Assembly: GCF_900142575.1 (NCBI RefSeq)
Contig: NZ_FRBI01000009.1
Location: 206,793-270,792 of the forward strand
Origin: Actinacidiphila paucisporea
GTDB taxonomy: Bacteria; Actinomycetota; Actinomycetes; Streptomycetales; Streptomycetaceae
Direction: 5' to 3'
DNA: 64,000 nt
Positions 1 to 8,341 of this stretch are shown here, piece after piece. The notes under the pieces were generated by a model that searched no databases, had not been told where the DNA came from, and saw only the letters and a program-made list of their open reading frames with translations. Numbering within the stretch: position 1 is the first letter of the stretch; the number at the start of each line of letters is the position of its first letter. The position numbers were made by a program, and so were the translations under genes.

Positions 1-2217
1 CGAGGCCGATCCGTTGCCGCTCGCGTCGTTCGGCGAGGTGATGGGCGCGACGAGAACGTTGTCGCCGTACAGGTACTCGCCGGTGGCGGTGTAGGCGGCG
101 TCCTGCGCCGGGTAGTCCAGGTACATCGGCCGCACGATCGGGACGCCGGTGGCGTTCGCCTGCTGGGCCAGAGTGTAGGTGTAGGGCACCAGGGCCTCGC
201 GCAGCCGCAGCGAGGACTCGGCGCTGGCCGCGGCGGCGCCGGTGTAGTTCCACGGCAGCCGGTCGCCGTGGTCGGAGTGCAGCCGGTCGACCGGCTGGAA
301 GGTGCCGAACTGCAGCCAGCGGGCGTACAGGTCGTCGGCGAGGTGGCCGCCGTGGAAGCTGCCGATGTCGTGGCTGACGTTGCTCAGTCCGGCGGCGGCC
401 TCGTCGGCGGTGAAGCGGGTCTCGTACGCGAGCATGTCCCAGGTGGCCGGGGTGTCGCCGGTGAACTGGAGGCTGTTGCGGCGCTCGGACCAGGGGCCGA
501 CGGGGTAGTTGCCGGCGTAGCCGTTGGGCGTGGAGGCGCCAATGCGGGCGAAGGAGAAGCCGCGCAGCCCTCTGGCGGCCGCGTCGTCGGCGTACGCCTG
601 GTTGATCAGGTTGTCCGCGGCGATGTGCGGGTCGGAGGCGCTGGAGGAGTCGCAGCAGGCGTCCAGCCACCACTCGCGGGTGCCCTGCTGCTCGAAGGGT
701 TGGTGCAGGGAGAGGTAGGCGGCGAGCTGCCTGGGGTTGGACCAGTCGAACTTGTAGGTGGTTCCGCCGTCCAGGGCCAAGCCGCCGGCGGCGCTGTTGG
801 TGGCCGCGAACTTGGGGTCGTTCTGGTCGATCGTCGGGTGGATGTTCATCGCCACCGACAGGCTCTGCTGCTTGGTCCAGTTGAGGAAGCTCTGCGGGTC
901 GGGGAACTGTCCGGTGTTCCAGTTCCAGCCGTTCCAGCTGCTCGGCGCCTTCCAGTCGGTGTCCACCACCAGCCAGTCGATCGGCGTGTTGGTGCTGCGG
1001 AACTTCGGCAGCAGGGTGTTCTCGTAGTCGGCGGCCGAGTAGGCGTAGTAGCGCGAGTACCAGACCCCGTACGCGGACTGCGGCAGCAGGTTCGTGCCGC
1101 CGGTCAGCGCGTTGAGGTCGGACAGGCCCTGCTTGTAGTCCTGTCCGTAGCCGAAGAAGTAGCCGTCCTGGTACGGCTGGGAGCCGTGCGAGGGCCGGTC
1201 GGTCACGCTGTGGTCGGCGCTGAGCAGCGCGGTGCGGGTGTCGTCCAGCAGGTACCAGCCGTCGCGGTCCAGGATTCCGGGGTGCTCGGCGACGGGCAGG
1301 GCCGCCGGGTTGTCCAGGGACCGGTACCAGCCGCCGAGGACGCTGGTCGGCCCGGCGCCGTAACCGGTGGTGGTGAGCGCGGTCGACGCGGCCGGATAGG
1401 TCGTGGTGGCGACCGGGGTGACGGCCAGCGAGTCGATGTTGACGCGGCCGGTGTCGGTGGCCTTCTGCACCAGCGACAGCGCGTCGGTGCCCGCGGCGAG
1501 ACTGACCGTGGCGGACAGGGTGGACCAGGAGTCCCACGACGAGGTCGCCGGGAAGCTCAATGCTGGGCCGCTCGCGCCGTTGACCGTGCTGGACAGGGTC
1601 GCCGTGCTGCCGCCGCCGTTGGAGTAGCGCACCTGGAGCCGGTAGTTGCCGCTGGAGGGGACGGCCGAGACGTCCTGTGCGAGCCCGGCGCCGGTCTGCT
1701 CGAAGCCGGCGACGAAACCCGACCCGCTGTGCCCGCTGTGGTCGTAAGCGACAGCGGCCCGGCCGGTGAACAGGTCGTTCTCCGCCTCGCAGGCGGTGCC
1801 CACGGCGCAGTACGAGGGGAAGGCCGGCTTGGCATTCACCCCGGTGCCGGTCAGCGTGACAGCCAGGTTCGACGCGGTGAACGGCCCGCTGCCCTGCCGA
1901 TAGCGCAGCGTCAAGCCGCTGGTCTTGATCTCCCGGTAGCCGTCGGACGTCACATCCGTGGTGTAAGCGGGTGTGGGGAAGGCCCGGTTGACGGCGTTGA
2001 ACGTGGTGCCGTCCTGGAAGATGCCGTCGCCGGCGTACTCCAGTCGCACCAGAGTCGGGCTGAGCACCTCGAAACGCGCGTTGCCGTCGAGGACGGTGGT
2101 GGTCGCGGCTTGGGCGGCCGGGGCGGCGGCCACACCGGTCACGGCGGCGGACAGCAGCAGGAGACCGCCCACGGCGGAGAGCAGGCGCCGCAGGGGGAGT
2201 AAGCGGTGGGGGGACAT
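1..2217 (-). CDS. Secreted GH31 glycoside hydrolase with inserted carbohydrate-binding module (3' end outside window)
   Basis: Extracellular glycoside hydrolase of family GH31 (alpha-glucosidase/alpha-xylosidase type). The gene runs off the left edge, so only the first 739 codons are present. Residues 1-37 form a signal peptide (Arg5, Arg10, Arg11, a Leu/Ala-rich core, cleavage after AQA). An N-terminal GH31 sandwich domain carries an insert at about 165-270 that resembles a CBM6/35 module, and the TIM barrel begins near 375. By position, D519 in EWWLDACCD is the likely nucleophile and D588 in FTGDTPATWD the acid/base. The start is fixed by GGGAAGG 8 nt upstream. A LacI-type palindrome lies in the leader, which suggests sugar induction. 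The family is clear; the substrate cannot be told from the sequence. Confidence 0.9.
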   Translation of the reverse strand, partial: MSPHRLLPLRRLLSAVGGLLLLSAAVTGVAAAPAAQAATTTVLDGNARFEVLSPTLVRLEYAGDGIFQDGTTFNAVNRAFPTPAYTTDVTSDGYREIKTSGLTLRYRQGSGPFTASNLAVTLTGTGVNAKPAFPSYCAVGTACEAENDLFTGRAAVAYDHSGHSGSGFVAGFEQTGAGLAQDVSAVPSSGNYRLQVRYSNGGGSTATLSSTVNGASGPALSFPATSSWDSWSTLSATVSLAAGTDALSLVQKATDTGRVNIDSLAVTPVATTTYPAASTALTTTGYGAGPTSVLGGWYRSLDNPAALPVAEHPGILDRDGWYLLDDTRTALLSADHSVTDRPSHGSQPYQDGYFFGYGQDYKQGLSDLNALTGGTNLLPQSAYGVWYSRYYAYSAADYENTLLPKFRSTNTPIDWLVVDTDWKAPSSWNGWNWNTGQFPDPQSFLNWTKQQSLSVAMNIHPTIDQNDPKFAATNSAAGGLALDGGTTYKFDWSNPRQLAAYLSLHQPFEQQGTREWWLDACCDSSSASDPHIAADNLINQAYADDAAARGLRGFSFARIGASTPNGYAGNYPVGPWSERRNSLQFTGDTPATWDMLAYETRFTADEAAAGLSNVSHDIGSFHGGHLADDLYARWLQFGTFQPVDRLHSDHGDRLPWNYTGAAAASAESSLRLREALVPYTYTLAQQANATGVPIVRPMYLDYPAQDAAYTATGEYLYGDNVLVAPITSPNDASGNGSAS

Positions 2218-2230
2218 GCACGACCTTCCC

Positions 2231-2246
2231 TTGACAACGTTATCAA
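2231..2246. promoter_or_regulatory. LacI-family operator upstream of the GH31 gene
   Basis: TTGACAACGTTATCAA is a near-perfect 16-bp palindrome centred on AACGTT, with one mismatched pair. It lies 13 bp before the GH31 start codon, overlapping the region just ahead of its ribosome site. The central CG and the TTGA/TCAA arms fit actinomycete LacI/GalR sugar-repressor operators. The regulator is not in this window. Confidence 0.6.
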
Positions 2247-2449
2247 CAGGACGGTTCACGCCTGCGAAGGCAATCTCGGCGAGCGCTCTCCAGACCGTAG
2301 GTACGCGGTAAAACCCCGTCAATACCCCGAACACGGCCGGGTGCGCTCAAGCCCGCCGTGCCTGCATCCTGATCGGACCCGGCCGCACCGTCCGGGTCCG
2401 CCGGCGCCGCGGCAGCCTCGTCGCCGGTCGGGTCGGTGGTCGTCCTGCC

Positions 2450-2660
2450 CTACGGCGTTCCGTGCCCGTTCAGGGCCTGGTGCCGGTGCTCACTCGGTGA
2501 GAGCCCGTACGCGGCACGGAAGGACCGGCTGAAGTCCGAGGCGCTGGGCATGCCCCAGCGGGCCGCGATCACGTGGACCGGCATCGTGCGCAGCGCGGGG
2601 TCCGCCAGGTCGCGGCGTGCGCGTTCCAGGCGTTGGGCGCGGATCCAGGCGGCGACCGCG
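2450..2660 (-). pseudogene. AraC/XylS regulator, C-terminal HTH fragment
   Basis: About 70 codons on the minus strand encode the second half of an AraC-type DNA-binding domain. They read VAAWIRAQRLERARRDLADP, then an IAARWGMPSASDFSRSFR helix and YGLSPSEHR, ending in a stop. The first helix-turn-helix and the whole ligand domain are absent: upstream of about 2657 the frame is only antisense to a kinase-like gene on the other strand. It is therefore a 5'-truncated relic, lying head to head with the equally truncated HprK-like gene. Confidence 0.75.
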
Positions 2661-2671
2661 GCTCCGCGCCG

Positions 2672-3547
2672 GCCGGCGCGGACTGGCAGCGGGTCGTGCT
2701 GCACTCGGAGTACGAACCCGACCGCGTGGCGTGGGTCGACGACACCCACCGGCAACTCGCCCTGCCGGCCGAGGCGCAGCGGTGGACCGTCCAGCAACTG
2801 CTGCGTTCGGTGCGGTACCTGCTGCGGTGGCAGGCCTACGAGCGGGGAGAGCTCTTCCTGCACGGCGGGCTGGTCAGGGCCGGGCGCGCGGGCATCGCCT
2901 TCCTCGGCCACAAGCGCTCGGGGAAGACCTCCGGCATCCTCAGCGCCCTGCTCAACGGCGGTGCCGACTTCGTCTCCAACGACGACCTCGTCCTCACCGA
3001 CGCCGACGGGCTCCCCACCGCCCTGACCGGCTACGGTTCCCCGCGCACGGTGAACGTCCGCACCGACGCCCTGCTGGCCCTGGCCCGGGACGAGCCGGAC
3101 CTGATGACCCTCCTGTCGGACTCCAGCCACCCGGCGAACGCCTTCCGCGGCCGCCACCACACCGTGGAGGCGATCCGCTCCGACGCCGGCACGGACCTGC
3201 CCGGGTCGGTCTGGGTCCGCTGCGCGGAACTCGCCCGCGTCACCGGGCGGTCCCTGCTGCCCGAGAGCCGGGTCGACGCCGTCGTGCTGGCCCGCTTCGA
3301 CTCCGAGGCCGAGCGGCCGACGCTCACCCGGCTGTCCCCGGGGGAGGCCCACCGGGCAGTGAGCGCGCACGTCGAGGAGACCGCGACGAAGTACGATCCC
3401 TACCTGGCTGCCTGGTACCCCCGTACGGACACCGAACGCCGGACGCGGCTGCTACGGCGGCTGGCCGACGGGACGCCCTGCTTCCACCTCACGCAGGCCA
3501 TGGGGGAGTTGGGCGTCGCCACGTCGCTGCTGCTCGGCGCCGTCTGA
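2672..3547 (+). pseudogene. HPr-kinase-like P-loop protein, 5' truncated
   Basis: About 290 codons of an HprK/CcpA-type serine-kinase-like P-loop protein, of the sort often seen beside peptide-biosynthesis genes in actinomycetes. The Walker A motif GHKRSGKTS is followed by a VSNDDLVLTD segment and a C-terminal helical part ending in LLLGAV. Homology begins abruptly at GADWQRVV (about 2675). The open frame extends upstream to a start near 2573, but that part is antisense to the AraC fragment and does not look native. Missing N-terminal residues and no convincing ribosome site suggest a relic; a shortened product remains possible. Confidence 0.65.
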
Positions 3548-3564
3548 GCCGCCCGCCCCGTCGG

Positions 3565-3992
3565 GTGACCCTGGACCCCGCGGCGGCCCGCCATGCGCTC
3601 GCCGCGCTCCGGGCCCGCGACGACAGGCATACCGCCTACCCCGAGGACGGGCACCACCCGCCGGTGCTCGCCGCGATGACGCGCTTCGGCATCGCCCCCG
3701 CCGTGCAGAGCGGCGGCGCCTTGACCTGGCACGAGGCGCCCGTCCCCGGCTGGTGGTGCCGCCCCACCTCGTCCCCGACCTGTGCGGCTGGGGACCCGCG
3801 GCCGACCCGCAGGCCCGCGCGGCCGTCGCGGCGGCGGCCCGCCCGGGCGTCCCCACCACCGGAACGCCCGACTCCGTCGAGGAGATCCCGCGAGCCGGCC
3901 TGCTCGACGGCGCCCGCGGGGACGGCCCCTCGAACCGCCTGACCCCGCAGTCGGGAGACCTCCGGCGGGCAAGCGCCGCCGGGCCGCCGTGA
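3565..3992 (+). pseudogene. Unrecognised gene with a frameshift
   Basis: A GTG 18 nt after the kinase-like stop opens a frame with strong third-position GC (begins VTLDPAAARHALAALRAR). It runs to EAPVPG near 3750. Good codon usage then continues in another frame as LVVPPHLVPDLCGWGPAADP to a stop at 3992. One missing C near 3748 would join the two into a protein of about 140 aa. The product is not recognised. Close linkage suggests it was cotranscribed with the HprK-like gene. The shift may be a real mutation or a sequencing error. Confidence 0.45.
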
Positions 3993-4181
3993 CACCGCGC
4001 GAAAACCGTTTGGCGGGCGGGAACCGACCGCTGGTACATTTCCGGCAGGCCGTGCGGGAGAGCGAGGAGGTGGTACCTGTGAACGCAGTATCGACATGGG
4101 TGCTCCCCTCCGGGGTCGCGGTCGGGCGATAGACAGGTCGTCCGGGAGCGCCGTTCTGGTGCACTCCCGAAAGGCACGACC

Positions 4182-4958
4182 ATGCATGTCACTTCCGAGC
4201 AACGCCTCGACGACGGCGTCCTCGAACGCGCCTTCACCCTCGGTGAGATCCCCGGCATCCTGTGGACGCCCGAAGCCGCTTCCCTTTCCGCGCCGGTGCC
4301 ACTGATCCTGCTCGGCCACCCCCCGCTCGGCCTGCGCAAGATGTACGCCCGACTGGCGGCCCGGGCCCGGCAATCCGCAGCGGAGGGTTTCGCCGCGGCC
4401 ACCATCGAGCTCCCCGGAAGCGGCGACCGGCCCGGTTGGCCCGCCCTTGACCAGGCCCGCGCCGACCTGCGCCGGACGATGCAGGCCGGCGAGCCGGTCA
4501 GCGACGGGATCGTCGACGCCCTTGTCCTCCCGCTGGTCGACAAGGCGGTTCCGGAGTGGCAGGCCGCACTGGACGCCTTCCTGTCGCTGCCCGAGATCGG
4601 CGGTCCTGTCGGATACTCGGGGGGAGTGATCTCCCTCGGCATCCGGCTCGCGGTGGTCGAGCCGCGCATCGTCGCCGCCGGTCTGTTCGCGGGGAGTCTC
4701 GTGCCTCGCGTCATGTTCGAGGAAGCCCGGCAGGTCACCATTCCGCTGCATGTGCTGCTGCAGTGGGACGACGAAGGCAACGACCGGCAGGCTGCTCTGG
4801 ACCTGTTCGACGCTTTCGGGTCCCAGGAGAAGTCCCTGCAGGCCAACATGGGCGGTCACACCGGCGTCCCGCAGTTCGCCGGGGACGCCGCGATCCAGTT
4901 CTTCGCACGGCACCTGACATCAGGCCGGGCCGTCAGATCGGCGGGACAAGGCAGCTGA
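4182..4958 (+). CDS. Alpha/beta hydrolase
   Basis: Cytoplasmic alpha/beta hydrolase of 258 aa, dienelactone-hydrolase/BAAT-like in layout. An oxyanion-side strand LILLGHPPLG lies at about 41-50. The nucleophile elbow is GYSGG with Ser146. A strand-turn near HVLLQWDDEGND could carry the acidic residue, and the catalytic His is probably in MGGHTGVPQF. GAAAGG-like Shine-Dalgarno bases lie about 9 nt before the ATG. It stands alone downstream of decayed genes, so the substrate is unknown. Confidence 0.85.
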   Translation: MHVTSEQRLDDGVLERAFTLGEIPGILWTPEAASLSAPVPLILLGHPPLGLRKMYARLAARARQSAAEGFAAATIELPGSGDRPGWPALDQARADLRRTMQAGEPVSDGIVDALVLPLVDKAVPEWQAALDAFLSLPEIGGPVGYSGGVISLGIRLAVVEPRIVAAGLFAGSLVPRVMFEEARQVTIPLHVLLQWDDEGNDRQAALDLFDAFGSQEKSLQANMGGHTGVPQFAGDAAIQFFARHLTSGRAVRSAGQGS

Positions 4959-5112
4959 CGCAGTCGGCATACCGCTCACCGAGGAGAGGTCCCGGCTCCG
5001 CGTACCGTCGCGGAGCCCGGACCCGGGCGTGAGTGCGCTGACGTCGACCGGGCCGCTCGGCGGGCAAGCACCGTCGAGCGCGTCCCGGCCGGTCCCGCAT
5101 CGGCGAAGAACG

Positions 5113-5652
5113 TCAGATCCTCGCACTGCGGGCGATGCGGTACAGCACGTTCGGACGCAGCGGCCCTTCGGACTCGGTGGGGTCGTCGAAGTCGTCGGCC
5201 GGATCCCGGGTCATGCCGATCCGGCGCATCACCGCCTGCGAACGGAGGTTGGTGGCTGTTGTGACAGCGAGGATCTCAGGAAGCTCCAGAGTGTCGAAGC
5301 CGTGGGCCAGGACGGTCAGCGCAGCCTCGGTGGCGTAGCCCTGGCCCCAGGCCGGGCGGGCGAGCCGCCAGCCGATCTCCACTCCGGTGAACGGCATGTA
5401 GTCGTCCACCTCGTCCAAGCCCGCGAAGCCGATGAACTCGCCCCTGGCCTCCACCTCAACCGCCCACCACCCGTAACCTCGCCGGTCGAACTCGGCCTGG
5501 AACCGCGCCACGGAGGCATCGCTCTGCTCACGGGTCAGCAGGTCGCCCAAATGCTCCCGAACCTCGGGATCGGCATTCATCGCCGCCCACGGTTCGAGGT
5601 CGGATTCACGCCATCGACGCAGGACGAGGCGATCGGTACGCAGTTCAGCCAT
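5113..5652 (-). CDS. GNAT N-acetyltransferase, RimJ/RimL type
   Basis: Acyl-CoA-dependent N-acetyltransferase of 179 aa. It begins MAELRTDRLVLRRWRESDLE, the usual RimJ/RimL opening. The acetyl-CoA-binding region is WGQGYATEAALTVLAHGF, and the C-terminal strand-helix is NLRSQAVMRRIGM. I chose the internal ATG at 5652 because the family starts there; a 12-codon extension upstream looks artificial. Its start overlaps the end of the upstream HxlR gene by 8 nt, so the two are probably cotranscribed and translationally coupled. Substrate unknown. Confidence 0.88.
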   Translation of the reverse strand: MAELRTDRLVLRRWRESDLEPWAAMNADPEVREHLGDLLTREQSDASVARFQAEFDRRGYGWWAVEVEARGEFIGFAGLDEVDDYMPFTGVEIGWRLARPAWGQGYATEAALTVLAHGFDTLELPEILAVTTATNLRSQAVMRRIGMTRDPADDFDDPTESEGPLRPNVLYRIARSARI

Positions 5653-6061
5653 GCTGCCCAGCCAACAGGGGCCCCGACCCGGAGGCAATCTTTTTTCTCT
5701 CAGAAGGAGCGGCCTCCGCCGCCTCCTGGAAGTCGACGACGGCCTGGCCGTAGTCCCTCGCCCAGTTCGTCAGGACCTCGATGGGCTCGATGAGGGTCCG
5801 GCCGAGGTCGGTGAGGCTGTACTCGACCCGCCGTGGCGCTTCCTCACTGCGTTCGACCAGGCCGTACTGCTGGAGCCGGCGCAGCGTCTGGGTGAGGACC
5901 TTGCGCGAGATGCCGCCGACGAGGTCGATGATCTCACCGTGCCTGCGGGGCTGACGGCTGAGCCCGAAGAGCACGAGCACGGCCCATTTGTCGGCGATGA
6001 TCTCGACCGCCAGGCGCGTGGGGCAGTCGGCGAGGAAGGCTGGTCCACCAACGTTCTGCAT
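5645..6061 (-). CDS. HxlR-family transcriptional regulator
   Basis: Winged-helix HxlR regulator of 138 aa. Its core reads CPTRLAVEIIADKWAVLVLF, HGEIIDLVGGISRKVLTQTLR and LQQYGLVERSEE. The single Cys near residue 13 is a common redox-sensing position in this family. It is transcribed divergently from an NADPH oxidoreductase gene at 6149, so it probably represses that gene and itself from the 87-bp intergenic region. The open frame continues far upstream, but that is antisense to the oxidoreductase. The ATG at 6061 gives the usual family length. Confidence 0.88.
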   Translation of the reverse strand: MQNVGGPAFLADCPTRLAVEIIADKWAVLVLFGLSRQPRRHGEIIDLVGGISRKVLTQTLRRLQQYGLVERSEEAPRRVEYSLTDLGRTLIEPIEVLTNWARDYGQAVVDFQEAAEAAPSERKKIASGSGPLLAGQHG

Positions 6062-6065
6062 GGGA

Positions 6066-6095
6066 ATCGAAGGTACCAGGAGGTAACGCGCCGCT
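6066..6095. promoter_or_regulatory. Candidate HxlR operator in the divergent promoter
   Basis: Two similar half-sites GGTACC (6072-6077) and GGTAAC (6082-6087) occur 10 bp apart, about one helical turn, between the divergent HxlR and oxidoreductase genes. GGTACC also recurs in the promoter of the second HxlR/oxidoreductase pair. This spacing fits a dimeric HxlR site; it is inferred, not proven. Confidence 0.35.
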
Positions 6096-6148
6096 CCGTA
6101 ACGTCTTCCGCGAGCAACGAAACCAGCAGCACATGCGGAGGAGTCACC

Positions 6149-7132
6149 ATGCCACGAGTCGTCGTGTTCGATGAGTTCGGCGGGCCGGATGTCATGCGCG
6201 TCGTCGAGGAGCCGGTCGTCGAGCCCGTCGCCGGCGAGGTACGGGTCAGAATCGAAGCGTTCGCCGTCAACCCGCTCGACCAGATGGTGCGTTCCGGTAC
6301 CTCGCCCGTAACCGTCCCCCTGCCGCACGCTCGCCTCGGCGTCGAAGGAACCGGCGTCATCGACGCGCTGGGCCCCGAGACCAGCGGGCTGGAGATCGGC
6401 GACCCGGTCATTCTCACAGCCGTTCCTGACGCGAGCGCCAGGGGCAGCTACGCCGAATACACCACGGTCCCCGCTAGCCAGGTCATCGCCCGGCCGTCCG
6501 GGCTCGGCATCACCGAGGCGGCGGCGGTCTGGGTCGCGTACTCCACCGCCTACGGCGCGCTTGTCGAGAAGGCGGGCATGCGGCCCGGCGACCAGGTCCT
6601 CATCACCGCTGCGTCCAGCGCCGTCGGCCGGGCGGCCATGCAGATCGCCCACCAGATCGGCGCCGTGCCCATCGCCGTCACCCGGCACGCCGCGAGGACG
6701 GACGACCTGCTCGCCGCCGGCGCCGCCACGGTCATCGCCACCGACAACATGGACGTCGTCCAGGCCGTCCGCCACCACACCGGCGGGAACGGCGCTGACA
6801 TCGTCCTCGACATCGTCATGGGCCCCGGCCAGCAGGACCTCCTGAAGGCGGCCCGCCCCGGCGGAACGCTGGTCGCCGCGGGCTTCCTGGACCCCAGGCC
6901 CACACCCTTCCCGAGAAGCACGCCGCTCACGATCTTCAGCTACCGGAGCTTCGAGCACTCCCTCGACGGCGTCGTGGTGAAACGCATGGCGGCCTTCCTG
7001 AACGCCGGTGTACGCCTCGGTGCTCTGCGGCCCGCCATCGACAAGGTGTTCGCCCTCAACGACGTCGTTGAGGCACACCGCCACCTTGAGAAGGGGCTCC
7101 ACGCCGGGAAGAAGATCGTCGTCGCGGTCTAG
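6149..7132 (+). CDS. Zinc-independent NADP-dependent oxidoreductase (MDR superfamily)
   Basis: Medium-chain dehydrogenase/reductase of the quinone-oxidoreductase type, 327 aa, cytoplasmic, predicted to reduce quinones or enones with NADPH. A GroES-like N-terminal domain contains VNPLDQMVRSG. The nucleotide-binding Rossmann motif is AASSAVGRAAMQIA. The C-terminal segment is HRHLEKGLHAGKKIVVAV. Zinc-ligand motifs of alcohol dehydrogenases are absent. GGAGGAG lies 6 nt before the ATG. It is divergent from an HxlR gene, the standard arrangement for an electrophile-inducible reductase. Confidence 0.9.
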   Translation: MPRVVVFDEFGGPDVMRVVEEPVVEPVAGEVRVRIEAFAVNPLDQMVRSGTSPVTVPLPHARLGVEGTGVIDALGPETSGLEIGDPVILTAVPDASARGSYAEYTTVPASQVIARPSGLGITEAAAVWVAYSTAYGALVEKAGMRPGDQVLITAASSAVGRAAMQIAHQIGAVPIAVTRHAARTDDLLAAGAATVIATDNMDVVQAVRHHTGGNGADIVLDIVMGPGQQDLLKAARPGGTLVAAGFLDPRPTPFPRSTPLTIFSYRSFEHSLDGVVVKRMAAFLNAGVRLGALRPAIDKVFALNDVVEAHRHLEKGLHAGKKIVVAV

Positions 7133-7193
7133 TAACCCCCCTTGCAGTTCGCTGCTGCCGCCGGTCAGGGCCGTGTCCGCCGGACCGCACGAC

Positions 7194-7243
7194 GGCCTTG
7201 CGGCGCTGCTGTCCACCCAGGTGGACAGCAGCGCCGCAAGGCC
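7194..7243. terminator. Bidirectional hairpin terminator
   Basis: Perfect inverted repeat with 24-bp arms (7194-7217 and 7220-7243) and a 2-nt loop. It sits between two convergent oxidoreductase genes that end at 7132 (+) and 7300 (-). No long T tract follows, which is usual for actinomycete terminators. Arm length and position make a shared terminator very likely. Confidence 0.85.
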
Positions 7244-7299
7244 TGATCGAAGGTGGTCCGGGCCGAACCGTACGCGATCGGCAGGCTCCTGAGGGCTCC

Positions 7300-8247
7300 T
7301 CAGACAGTGATGGCGATCTTGCCCTGAACGCCGCCGGCGGCAAGTATCCGGTGCGCCTCGGCGAGCTTCTCCAGCGGAAACGTCTGCTGCAGGTGCACCC
7401 GGAGCTTCCCCGCCTCCACGAGGTCGGCCAGTGCCTCCAGACCGGCAGCGTCCGGTTCCACGCCGACCGCGGCGAAGCGTACGCCCGACTTCTCGGCCAG
7501 TTCTGGCAGGGTGGTGCTGAGCCGCTCCACTGCCGTCACCAGCACCCCGCCCTGCCGCAGTACCCCGAAGGAGCGCTCGGCGTTCCCGCCGCCCAGGGTC
7601 TCCAGCACCACGTCCACCGGCGCGTCCCGGAGCACCTCGCTGTAGTCCTGGCTCCGGTAGTCGATGAGCTGGTCCGCGCCCAGCCCGCGCAGGAAGTCGT
7701 GCTTGGCGGCGCTCGCCGTGCCGATCACCTCCGCGCCGAGGTGCTTGGCCAGCTGCACCGCCACGTGCCCGAGCCCGCCGCCCGCACCGTGGATCAGTAC
7801 CCGTTGCCCCGCCCGCAGTTGCGCTATCTCGACCAGCGCGTGCCAGGCGGTGAGGCCGACCAGCGGCAGCGCTGCGGCCTCCTCGTGGCTGATCCCCGCC
7901 GGCTTGCGGGCCAGCTGCCGTGCGGGGGCCACCAGGTACTCGGCGTTCGCACCTGCCGCGCCGGGGAAATACGGCAGGCCGTAGACCTCGTCGCCCACCT
8001 CGAACCGGTGCACACCCGGATCGACCTGCTCCACCACCCCCGAGACGTCCCATCCCAGGACGAAGGGCGGCTCGCCCAGCATCGGGAAGTCGCCGGAGCG
8101 GATGAAGAGTTCCACGGGGTTGACGCTCGTGGCCCTGACCCGGACCAGCACGTGGGTCGGTCCAGGTGCCGGCTCGGGCGCGTCGTCGACGAGTTCCAGG
8201 ACATCCGGGCCGCCGAAGGACTTCTGGGTGATCGCACGCATGGTCAT
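7300..8247 (-). CDS. NADP-dependent oxidoreductase (MDR superfamily)
   Basis: Second quinone-oxidoreductase-type MDR, 315 aa. It begins MTMRAITQKSFGGPDVLEL. The nucleotide-binding motif is HGAGGGLGHVAVQLAKHLGA and the C-terminus HRILAAGGVQGKIAITV. An upstream in-frame extension to 8358 is rejected: AGGAG lies 7 nt before the ATG at 8247, and the extension overlaps the divergent regulator. It is paired head to head with an HxlR gene at 8342 and converges on the 6149 oxidoreductase. It probably reduces electrophilic carbonyl compounds or quinones. Confidence 0.9.
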   Translation of the reverse strand: MTMRAITQKSFGGPDVLELVDDAPEPAPGPTHVLVRVRATSVNPVELFIRSGDFPMLGEPPFVLGWDVSGVVEQVDPGVHRFEVGDEVYGLPYFPGAAGANAEYLVAPARQLARKPAGISHEEAAALPLVGLTAWHALVEIAQLRAGQRVLIHGAGGGLGHVAVQLAKHLGAEVIGTASAAKHDFLRGLGADQLIDYRSQDYSEVLRDAPVDVVLETLGGGNAERSFGVLRQGGVLVTAVERLSTTLPELAEKSGVRFAAVGVEPDAAGLEALADLVEAGKLRVHLQQTFPLEKLAEAHRILAAGGVQGKIAITV

Positions 8248-8296
8248 GCACTCCTGTTCGCAGGGTCGCTGGGGATGTCCCCATCCTCGACAGGTC

Positions 8297-8340
8297 GGTA
8301 CCCGTTGAACAGAAGGCACTTCAAAGGTATATAGGTACCT
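8297..8340. promoter_or_regulatory. Divergent promoter with GGTACC operator motifs
   Basis: The 94-bp gap between the divergent MDR and HxlR genes holds GGTACC at 8297-8302 and an AGGTACCT palindrome at 8333-8340 next to AGGTAT at 8325-8330. The latter abuts the regulator start codon, as expected for autoregulation. Binding by the HxlR protein is inferred from the layout. Confidence 0.4.
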
Positions 8341-8341
8341 C

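Noticed and set aside
268..2202. 644-codon open frame on the plus strand across the GH31 gene
   Set aside because: It is the antisense shadow of the GH31 gene: Val/Gly/Ala-rich, no domain, no ribosome site.
5645..8284. 879-codon minus-strand frame that appears to fuse a long N-terminal part to the HxlR regulator
   Set aside because: The upstream 740 codons are antisense to the oxidoreductase genes; only the last 138 codons are a real gene.
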